NCBI GenBank assembly: GCA_003586115.2
Contig: QVOM02000071.1
Coordinates: 1,700,388 to 1,764,387 of the forward strand
DNA length: 64,000 bases
Origin: Salvator merianae
Taxonomy: Eukaryota > Chordata > Lepidosauria > Squamata > Teiidae
Direction of reading: 5' to 3'
Shown: positions 55,690-64,000 of the stretch, one piece after another
Layout: every line of letters begins with the position of its first letter
Position numbering within the stretch: position 1 is the first letter of the stretch
The notes under the pieces: generated by a model
Told to the model about the DNA's origin: nothing
What the model saw: the letters and a program-made list of their open reading frames with translations, nothing else
Databases searched by the model: none
Program-made: the position numbers and the translations under genes

Positions 55690-56110
55690 TAAATTAGGCC
55701 ACTCTACTGAGGACACAAGAAGGGAAAGCAACCGACTCTTCGTAAGAAAAAGAGACTAGGCGAAGACGATCCTTCACCTGTCGTTCGCCACTGCCAGTGC
55801 TTAACATCTCAATACTCCTTAGTACAAAATGACTACTATCACTAGATATAGGCTAATATCGAGAAAGAAAAATGACCACGCCCAACGAGTCAAAGCCTAC
55901 CGCCGTTAAGTCCGCCTTAACGACTCGAGTCGAGAGGTCACTAGTTGCACGCGCCACCGCCTGCACCTCCTTTACCCCGCCCTAGCCTTTGTGACGTTAA
56001 AGACAGCGCCTAAAAAGTTCGCTCAAACGAACGGCGTCGTCGAGCCTCGTCTGCGCGTTTGTGGTTATGTTGCGTGGAAGGAACCAGTTCCCACCGCTAT
56101 GATCCTCGAA
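55690..56110. promoter_or_regulatory. CpG-rich promoter region, probably of ZFAND4
   Basis: CpG density rises sharply here compared with the AT-rich flanks, with CACGCGCC, GCGTTTG, a cluster of TCG and ACG, and TGACGT at 55992-55997. No TATA box is evident. It lies 5 kb upstream of the ZFAND4 start codon exon on the side where the promoter is expected. A candidate minus-strand 5'UTR exon ends with the donor GACAG|GTGAAG at 55778. The transcription start cannot be read from sequence. Confidence 0.6.
55778..55960 (-). other. ZFAND4: Candidate ZFAND4 5'UTR exon
   Basis: The low end is set by the donor GACAG|GTGAAG; the high end is only a guess within the CpG-rich region. Splicing from here to the acceptor at 50721 would give the missing 5'UTR. 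The evidence is position and a fair donor only. Confidence 0.35.
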
Positions 56111-56167
56111 ATTTAGGTTTGCTTGGTAGTTGCTACTGGAGGGGATTTTGGAAAGAATGTTGAGCTC
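56040..56167 (+). other. Candidate divergent first exon
   Basis: On the plus strand GAGCTC|GTAAGTTC at 56168 is a strong splice donor just beyond the CpG-rich region. In mammals WASHC2 is the divergent neighbour of ZFAND4, but no WASHC2 coding sequence is visible downstream in this window. It may be a non-coding first exon or chance. Confidence 0.25.
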
Positions 56168-57059
56168 GTAAGTTCTTCAAGTAGAGTTTCAATCTGAAAT
56201 TCGGTTGAGCCAGGACTCGCAGGAGAAGGTAGCTACCTGCTTTCTTGCTTTGGTTGCCATTTCGGGCAGCAGGAAACGCTAACGGGTGTGAACTCTTTTC
56301 CTCCTTTTGTTCGCTGTGAAGAAAGGTTTGGGGACGATTTTCGTCCTGTAGGTAGGAGTGTTTAGGGCCGAGGTCAGATGGGTCTTTAGAATTAGATGAT
56401 CGTTTAGCTACTGACTTTTTTGTGGGATAAGGGAACCCGAGATCAAAGGCCTTCTCGGCATTGGACCAGATTACCTCCCGGAACAGGGCCTACCAGAAAG
56501 ACCATCCTTTTTCCTGCGCACCCCAAAAATCTTCCTATGGGAACTAATCCTTTACTTAGAGGGAGCAGATTTTAAAATAATCAGCATCATGGATGGTGAA
56601 GTGAAGGGCATGTAAGTACTGCAAGAGAAAGAAGGTATCAAAATAAGCAGAGGAGCTGCAAATCCGCATGAAAACCAGCGCCACTGAACATAATGGATTA
56701 TGTAGAAACAAGTCAGCCCTGAACTGAAATGGGTATGAAGAAAGATTTGCCCATACGAACAAGATGACTCTGAAGAGCACTGTAATTCAAAAACTGCAAC
56801 ATAGAGATGGGGATATAATCCTCCTGCCTCAGCTTTCTTTTAACCTTGCCTCTACCTTCTCCACCTTCAGATTTTCTTACAAAACCAGTGGGGGAGGGGG
56901 AGAAGAGTTGCTGAATTACAGAATTAGAAAGCTTGATTTTGGATACTATCCCAATGGCAGTTTAGGAGCAAAAATGTGCAAGTGCTCGTATGGACTTGAA
57001 AACTATATCAAACTATGAAGAGGGCATCATAAAACAGTACAATTGTTATTGGGTACCAC

Positions 57060-57232
57060 TGTGACAGACTGACTCCAGGTTGATTACATGGGCACCACCT
57101 TGTCCCCCTCTATGTAGTGTTCTTAGCAGAGATATGGAAGTGGTTTGCCATTTCCAGGGGAGGCTGAAGGTTGAATCCACGATTGTCTGCTTTTCAAGCA
57201 GTTTGCTCTATCACTGAGCTACAGCTAATCCC
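57060..57232 (-). repeat. tRNA-derived SINE
   Basis: On the minus strand GGGATTAGCTGTAGCTCAGT and GATAGAGC form an A-box region like that of a tRNA. A degenerate B box GTGGATTCAACC follows. The body continues CCTGGAAATGGCAAACCACTT. The lack of a full cloverleaf 3' half and the body after the B box show a SINE, not a tRNA gene. Confidence 0.65.
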
Positions 57233-57404
57233 ATAGCTATACAGTCTGCAAAAAACTGCAAAGAAATGTATTCTTGCCCTCATAGGAAAACCTGTATTCA
57301 GAAATATTTCCTGCTATAAATTCTCTAAAAATAGAGCTTGCTTTGAAGTGTTTGTCTGAAAGCTCTCAGGAATTAACATAATTTTTCTTATTTATATCCG
57401 GTGT

Positions 57405-57480
57405 TAGTTACTAAAAGGGCTCAAGGTGGCTCACAATCATAAAAATTACATAAAAGAACATTTAAGATGTAATTTCACTA
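57405..57480 (-). repeat. LINE/SINE tail fragment
   Basis: TTATATCCGG, then GGGCTCAAGGTGGCTCACAA and TCATAAAAATTACATAAAA, is the antisense tail pattern of common reptilian LINE and SINE copies. Confidence 0.4.
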
Positions 57481-57971
57481 GGAAACTTTTTTTTTTAAAA
57501 AAAAAATCATTTTCAATGCAGATAAAAATCAAATATCACTCCAAAATTGATACATTTATTGCTTGGGTTGCAGTCATACATTTCATATATACATAAATAA
57601 AATGGTTTTCACTCCATATCTGTAAAGATTGCACATCAAGTAGTTGCAGAAGAGTTGTTTTGCTTCTTCACATTGGTGCTACAACAGCACTTACCAGTTT
57701 GCTCTGTTGGTGGCAGGTAAGTGCATCCCTTGATTGGGGCAGGGTCATAACTAGGGTGGAATGGAGTCTTGATAGGCAAAGCAAGATGCAGACTGAGACT
57801 AAAACAAGCACCAGTCTCAGCAAGTAGCCTTCTTTTGCTTTTTAAGCCCTCAGTGAAAATCTACTCTTGCTCAGTTACAGTTCTGCCTTCACTGGAGACA
57901 ATTAATTCTGATACAGTATTCTTTTAAACAAATTATCTACATAACTCATTTAAATATAATTACCATATTAT

Positions 57972-58188
57972 CAGTGGATACAGACTAAATATTAGAAAAA
58001 ACGTTCTGACAGTAAGGGCGATCAGTCAATGGAATAGGTTGCCACAAGAGGTGGTGAGCTCTCCTTCGCTGGAGGTCTTCAAGGAGAGGCTGGATAGACA
58101 TCTGTCTGGGATGGTTTAGTGAATCCTGCATTGAGTAGGGGGTTGGACTGGATGACCCTGGAGGTCCCTTCCAACTCTATGATTCTAG
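57972..58188 (+). repeat. CR1 LINE, short 3' end copy
   Basis: It starts within GGATACAGACTAAATATTAG, encodes the RAISQWNRLPQEVV region of CR1 ORF2, and ends with GGTTGGACTGGATGACC and CTATGATTCTA. It is a strongly 5'-truncated insertion of the same subfamily as the copy at 32.9 kb. Confidence 0.85.
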
Positions 58189-60737
58189 TAGTACTAGGTG
58201 ACTCTGTTCTCCAAAACAGGAGACTGTATACTTCTGTTGGCTTACTTATATAAGCAGTTCCCCTTTGCACTTTGAGACCCAGCTTCAAGGCCACAGAGTC
58301 AGCCTCCCATGCTGCCAAAAGCAGCCCCAGAAGCTCCTTGGCTATGGGCTCATGCATTCAGCCACACAACTGTCCTATGGCCCTTACACTCCAGCAGAAT
58401 ATATCAGATCCTCACAGTATAATATCTGGTCAGCAGACAGGGAACTCAGTAAGTTTTCACTCTCTTGCAGCTTTAGATAGTGCAGGGTAAGGGTTAGAGA
58501 GTTTCCATATGACCCATCATGAATAGCCTTTCTTGCTGGGACAGCAGACCAATGGGCTCTGGGGATCATCAGGACAGAACCCCCCAGAATCTGGAACTTT
58601 GAACATTTTTTGTAGAACCTGAAAACACAGTGTGAAATCTCTGCTTATCAGAACGATATAATAAAACAACTTAAACAGGGCAAATAAATAGTGACCATCT
58701 ATGCCTCAGAATTTAGGATGTTAGCTGCTGAGGTCATAGACTAGACATGTGTCTGGCAATGATGTTCTGGGATGGACTAAGTCACAGCCATTTCTTCATG
58801 ACATGTGTTGTCCTACACTGTGCTGGCTGGTGGTAGGTACTCTGGGGCACACTAACCATAGAGCAGGTTAAGGGCTATAAGCTGCTTCTCTCCACTCTGA
58901 ACAACAAGATGCTTCAGCAAAGTAGTTTAACTCTTCCTGAAGTTTGGCTAAGACACAGAGCCAAAAGAATCTTTTGCTTGCTACTATTTGCTGCATAGTT
59001 GCGGACTCCTGGAAGTCAGCCACTCTGCTTAAAGAACTGCTCTGCTGCTCCTGACCAAGCTAGGGTCTCCTTTTACTAGAATAGGGCAGATTTAGGGCAG
59101 ATTTCCCCTTCTGTCCACTTCTTTCAGTGCTTCCCTGTTAGGATTGATATGAATTGACCTCCCCATTCATGAAAAGCTGCTAATAGGGGGACTTTTTCTT
59201 TATTTGACCCTTTGCTCATGCTCAGAATACTGTGAGGAGGGAGACCTCTATCCTTTGCTGTCTATAGAATTGACAGCTTTCCCAATCTGCTGTTGGCAAA
59301 AGCTGCCTTTTAGGTATTTTTATATTGTTTTTGAGCTTTTCTTGCTGTGTTAATAAAATTGTTGTTCTGATTTGATCCTTGTCTGAAGGTATTTTTCTTA
59401 TTTCATAATGCTCTTTTGAGGCGTTACTGTGCCTGTTTACCATTTTTAAAGCAGAAGCGTAAAGATCTAATTTAAGTGGTGACTGGGTACAACTTCCCCA
59501 TTAAAAGCCAGTGCTCCCAGTGCATGACTCACAACAGAAGCTTGCTGGTTTTCTGTTTCAGAACTTTCTGCATTCCAGACAACCCAGCCCAGTCTTCAGA
59601 GTTCCCAGCTGGGGCCTTTTTGGCAACACATGCAAGAGCAGCACACTTTGGGTGCCATTTCCTGGTGAACCGTCAAAAAGGTGTGGTATACGTGACTATG
59701 GGATAGGTTGTCTGCATGACCTTTGTGGTATGGTATACCAACAGTAGTCCACTCATCAACTACATATAAAAAGTTTACTGTTGGTGCCTGATATGGCACC
59801 ATTTTAGTGTCATATACCTGTCTGTGGCCTAGTCCAGTGCAAATAGGTCATATTAAGGAGGGTTTAGGGCCTCTGTTAAAATGCGCTAGTGTGCAGACAG
59901 CAGAGGCCTAGGCCACTCTGTGGGCCAATATACCGACAAATGCAGAAAGAACTTAGACACAGCTGTTAAAAATAGCTCCCCTGAGCACTGAAGTATTTTA
60001 AAATCCAAGCTTATAAACGTTCAGAACAGAATGCATTGGGGCAACATACTTCTGAGAGACAGGAAGGAACTAATGTTTCTGAGATTTTGTTAAATTGGTT
60101 TTCTTAGATAGTCCCTGACTCCACAGAGCTCATAGGATAGGCTTTCCCATTCAAGAGAATCACAAACATCTCATGATATATTGGTAACCTTTAAGAAACT
60201 CTATAAGAAAGATTTGCTTGTTTAGGTGTTGGAGAAGGTGCAAAAAGCTGCAAGTTGGGAACAGTAAAGTCTTCATGCTTCAAGGCTTAATGCCAAAAAT
60301 ATTTCTTTTGTCCAAAGAGTTCCAACTGCTTACCAAAGCCATTCTTTCCTGCCATGGTCCAGGTGGTACTTAATGGTCACTATTTTCCTGTGAACAGCAA
60401 AGCAACAGCATGGGAGCTATTGCATTCCCTTCATTTGAGTTCAGCAGGAACAGCAGAAGAGTCTATGGAATACCAATTTTAGAAGCAGTATCTGAGTGGC
60501 AACAGGCAGCTCATAAGTGATTGCTACTCAAGGATGAACATTAATGGAATGGAACATACAATCCCACTACTGAGAATGGATAGGTCTAAATGAGTAGACT
60601 TTTGCCTTATGCTGTTCTCCTGAAGTGTGGATACTTCCTAATGCTACCCACAAAATTAGAAGGAATTGTGAGGTTATCACAACTACCATAGGAGATTCAT
60701 CCTTCTGGAAATGTTTCCAAATTGTTGCCATATCTAG
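58189..60737. other. Stretch without recognised gene
   Basis: Open frames up to 92 codons overlap each other and carry no motif. No plus-strand exon of a neighbouring gene was recognised. Confidence 0.5.
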
Positions 60738-61650
60738 AACATAAGAGGAGCCTTGCTGGATCAGGCCATGGCCCATCTAGTCCAGGATCGTGTTTCACAC
60801 AGTGGCCCACCAGTTGCTTCTGGGCATTCTCAAGCAGAATAAAAGGCAAAACCTATTCTTGTCTCCCCACAAATGATTTTACAGACACCCTGCCTGTCTT
60901 TCCAACCTGGAGGCAATACCTAGGCATCCATTTTAGTAGCCTTTGATACACCTGACCTCCATGAATCTGTCCAATCCTTTCTTAAAGCTATCTAGGCTGA
61001 TTGCTGTCACCACCTCTTCCGGTAATAAATTCCATAGAACAATGACCCTCTGTGTGAAAAAATACTTCCCCTTGTCAGTCCTAACTCTCCTACCCATCAG
61101 CTTCAGAGAGTGCCCTCAGGTCCTAGTGTTGTGTGATAGAGAAAAAAAACCTTCTCTTTGTCCACCTTATCCATACCATGCATGATTTTATATACTTCAA
61201 TCAGGTCTCCTCTTAAACGCCGCTTTTCAAGGCTGAAGAGGCCAAGGTATTGCAGCCTGATTTCGTAAGGAAGGTGTTCCAGCCCCTTCATCATTCTGGT
61301 TGCTCTTTTTTGCACCTTCTCCAGTTCCACAATATCCTTTCTGAGGTGAGGTGACCAGAATTGTACACAATATTCCAAGTGTGGCCTCACCATAGATTTG
61401 TAAAGAGGCATGATGACACTTGCTGACTTGTTTTCTATTCCCTTCCTTATTATCCCTAGCATTGAATTTGTTTTTTTCACTGCCGCTGCACACTGGGTGG
61501 ACACCTTCATTGAGCTGTCAACCAGAACCCCGAGATCCTTTTCCTGGTCTGTCACAGAAAGTTTGTCCCCCATCAGTTTATAGGTATAATTGGGGTTCTT
61601 TGCTCCAATGTGCATCTAAATCAGCTGGCAGGGTGACATATATGATGCTA
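60738..61650 (-). pseudogene. CR1-like LINE, 3' part of ORF2 and 3'UTR
   Basis: A 170-codon minus-strand frame carries QEKDLGVLVDSSMKVSTQC, MPLYKSMVRPHLEYCVQFW, QKRATRMMKGLEHLPYEIRL and SLEKRRLRGDLIEVYKIMHG. The end VVTAISLDSFKKGLDR follows in another frame. The 3'UTR reaches GGCTCCTCTTATGTT (antisense of 60738-60752). It is better preserved than the copy at 15.9 kb, with which it shares its subfamily, but it is also 5'-truncated. Confidence 0.88.
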
Positions 61651-62189
61651 AAATGGTTTTTGATAGGACTGTAGTCTCTCCCAGCCCTTTGCAGTAGCTT
61701 GTCTCATCCTCTTGTCTTCCTCCTCTACTCTGCACATATGGAATCCTAAGCTGGTTTGCTAGAAAATGTTAATCAGTCTCTGGAGAACTTGGTACAATTT
61801 TAAGGATCAGGAACATAAACAACGAATCAGCACTTGCTATGACAGCAAATGTTGATTCATTCTAATCCAGTTAGGTCTCTCACAATGCATAGTCACTGAT
61901 AGGTTTCCTTTGTCCTTCATCTTGGTCCAGTCTCATCATGTAGCCTAACATCTCTGGACTATCATGGAGCAGTTCTTTAAAATGGCGCACTTTGTGCCTT
62001 GTAAGCAACCCCCTAGAGCTCAACAACTAGCACTTTTGTTTAGTTGTTTCATCTTCAAACATCTTGGTATACCTCAGCAAATAATCTCTTCATTAAAATC
62101 CTAAATTTTTAGAAGGCACTAGCATCTCTTACAAGGCTTGAATACCTGTCACACTGTTTCACTTGTTATCTCTCTCCCTGTGCGAACAA

Positions 62190-62870
62190 CAGACTATTTA
62201 TTTATTTATTTGCATTTTTATCCCACCCTATACCCAAAGATCTCAGGGCAGGTTACAACGATAAAAAAACAGAACGTAAAAGGCACACACTAAAGCAGTA
62301 GCAATCTCTGAAAGTGGGAAGGGAAAGCTGATTCTTTAGCCAAAGGCAAGGGTAAATAGGTGCGTCTTCACTGCTCTCCTAATGATATAAAGTAAAGAAG
62401 TTTGACACACCTCAGGGGGAAGAATGTTCCACAGTCTGGGGCCCACCACTGAAAAGGCCCAATCCCGGGTGCCCACCCCTCTAGCTATTGAAGGTAGTGG
62501 TACAACCAGGAGGGCCTAATCTGCAGATCTAAAGGCACAGGCAGGTTGATATGGGAGAAGAAGTTCCCTAAGGTATTTGGGGCCCAAGCCATTTAGGGCC
62601 TTATAGGTTAAGATTAACACCTTGAACTGGGCTCAGTAGTGAATCGCAGCCAGAGCAGCTCTTTTAAGACTCGTATGATATACATCTTGGCCAGCCATTC
62701 CAGACAGCATTCTCACTGCTGCATTCTGCACCAGTTGCAGCTTCCAAACCATCTTCAAGGCATGTAAAGCGCATTACAATAATCCAATCTGGAAATTACT
62801 AAGGCATGGATTACTGTGGCCAGATTGTCTCTGTCCAGAAGGGGTCATAGTTGGCAAACTGTGGAGAAAA
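62190..62870 (-). pseudogene. LINE reverse-transcriptase C-terminal fragment (Rex1/L2-like)
   Basis: On the minus strand: KLQLVQNAAVRML at about 62710-62750, FKVLILTYKALNGLGPKYL at about 62575-62630, and VVGPRLWNILPPEV at about 62410-62450, the thumb and C-terminal pattern of L2/Rex1-type LINEs. The 3' tail has a TTTA microsatellite at 62195-62211 on the plus strand. It is one nearly continuous frame with few stops. Confidence 0.75.
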
Positions 62871-62919
62871 AGTGGGACTTTCCAGAGAGCCTTCAGAACA
62901 AGTATTTAAAATACTATAT

Positions 62920-64000
62920 ACTCTTAATTTTTTGACGCCCCATGGACATACTAGAAACCCCTGCAGAAAAACATTATAGGTCAAAGGCCCAAGGTACAGT
63001 CTACCCTAAAGTGTGGTATAGACATCCTCAAATAGGCCCAGATTGGAAGGGGCCTGTAGATTTGTTAACATGGGGGAGAGGGTTTGCATGCATTTTATCT
63101 CCCACAGGTCCTTTGTGGGTGCCAGCTAGATACACTAAACCTTATTATGAGTTGGAATGATCAACCATGTTGACTCTCTCAGAGAGTTGACTGAGACAAC
63201 CCCCGACCAAGCGCAGACGGAGTGAGGGAGGAGATAAGTATGCAAGGATCACATGGGGTCAAGTAAAAAGCTTAACCCAGAAGGCTGATGAAACTTTAAA
63301 TAATGTAGGGGTTGTAAAGACACCTGAGAACTATCTGCTGGCCTATTTGGCACTGATTGCAGCCAATACTAATAAGGTGCGTATTTTATTGTTTGTACTT
63401 TTCTTGCCCAGTACTTCACCTCATGTATATTGAACATCCCGATCTTCCTATGTTTCGCCCAATTACATGGTGGGAGCCTGAACCTCCTATATATGGGAGG
63501 TGTCTGGGTTTCTCCAGCTGGCTCTTTTCAAGAAGGCCAGGACTGGGCACAGATAAATAATCTTCATGATACTTTAAATTGTGTTGAGATTCAACCTCAA
63601 TTGCATTTATATCAACAGTTGACTAAAACTAACTCTGCCGAAGGCAATTTTACTTTTATTTTTGCTATAGGGATAGATACTTCTGAAAGTGCTGTGGGGG
63701 AAGTTCTCCTGGTCGATTGCCAGTTTGTCAATTGAGGATGGAAGAAACACATCACTTCTGAATACAGTTACAATAACTGACTGGGATCCTTATAGGCAAC
63801 TTCTTAGCCATCAACAAGAAATATATTTTGGACAATTAACTCGTGACTTTATCCATTGGACACATGGCAATTTATCAGGACCAGTTCTTCAACTGACTTT
63901 CTGTATTATTTTGGAATTGTTCGGTAAAATGTGCATTGTACCTGAACAGCTAAAGAACAATGCTTATTGTAACACAAAATGTTTTGTTTGATTACTGTGT
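62920..64000 (+). pseudogene. Endogenous retrovirus remnant (class II-like), end of pol and start of env
   Basis: The first frame (62942-63160) has the C-terminal integrase pattern WKGPVDLLTWGRG followed by WVPARYTKP, typical of beta-like retroviruses. Env-like sequence starts downstream, with PMFRPITWWEPEPP at about 63447-63490. It then continues in successive frames at 63430-63735 and 63689-63991, so at least two frameshifts break it. The copy is cut at the left by the LINE at 62.2-62.9 kb and runs off the window on the right. No LTR or gag is visible. It is an old, non-coding copy as seen here. Confidence 0.65.

Noticed and set aside
57165..57232. Possible tRNA gene on the minus strand
   Set aside because: Only an A-box-like part and a poor B box are present, followed by a SINE body; no complete cloverleaf can be drawn.
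56040..64000. WASHC2 coding exons on the plus strand
   Set aside because: Synteny in mammals made this plausible, but no matching coding sequence was seen to the right of the CpG region.

Overview
This is vertebrate nuclear DNA, AT-rich with long introns and a dense, mixed transposon load: CR1-type, L1-type and other LINEs, tRNA-derived SINEs, hAT, Tc1/mariner, Tigger/pogo and Harbinger-like DNA transposons, Ty3/gypsy, solo LTRs and an endogenous retrovirus. The mixture, and SINE and CR1 3' ends of the kind common in lizards and snakes, suggest a squamate reptile. This is an inference from repeat content; I have no direct species marker.

The only host gene I can establish is ZFAND4 (AN1-type zinc finger protein 4, also called ANUBL1). 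It runs on the minus strand across most of the window. Eight coding exons can be placed to the base with consistent phases: 50719-50536, 47010-46935, 46852-46785, 27126-26943, 24260-24119, 21458-20370, 7436-7385 and 2370-2256. They encode an N-terminal ubiquitin-like domain, a long Ser-rich linker (one 1089-bp exon) and the first half of the AN1 zinc finger. The last exon lies beyond base 1. A CpG-rich stretch at about 55.69-56.11 kb is the likely promoter, with a candidate 5'UTR exon whose donor is at 55778. A good donor on the opposite strand at 56168 leaves open a divergent transcript.

Layout. 1-2.25 kb: retroelement tail and intron. 3-4.4 kb: a LINE reverse transcriptase split by a GC-rich hAT-type MITE and by a small hairpin insertion. 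4.8-5.6 kb: a Harbinger-like element with perfect ends. 8.1-11.8 kb: a decayed hAT element with transposase remnant. 12.2-14.95 kb: a CR1 with esterase and endonuclease regions but a deleted polymerase core. 17.1 kb: an unidentified exon-like ORF on the plus strand. 18.1-20.2 kb: a 2.1-kb partly palindromic element 164 bp from a ZFAND4 splice donor. 23.4-23.9 kb: a Tigger MITE. 28.35-29.56 kb: a CpG-rich Harbinger-like element. 32.9-36.65 kb: CR1, L1 and a Tc1 that carries a solo LTR. 38.75-42.6 kb: a dead Ty3/gypsy element with a solo LTR in its leader. 44-49.8 kb: minisatellite-rich repeats. 54.8-62.9 kb: LINE and SINE fragments. 62.9-64 kb: the pol end and env start of a broken endogenous retrovirus, continuing off the right edge.

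I found no tRNA or rRNA gene, CRISPR array or prokaryotic feature, and no convincing new biological system. The most unusual items are the palindromic element beside the ZFAND4 splice donor, the orphan exon-like ORF, and a repeat family that combines Tigger-like ends with an internal tandem array of about 60 bp.
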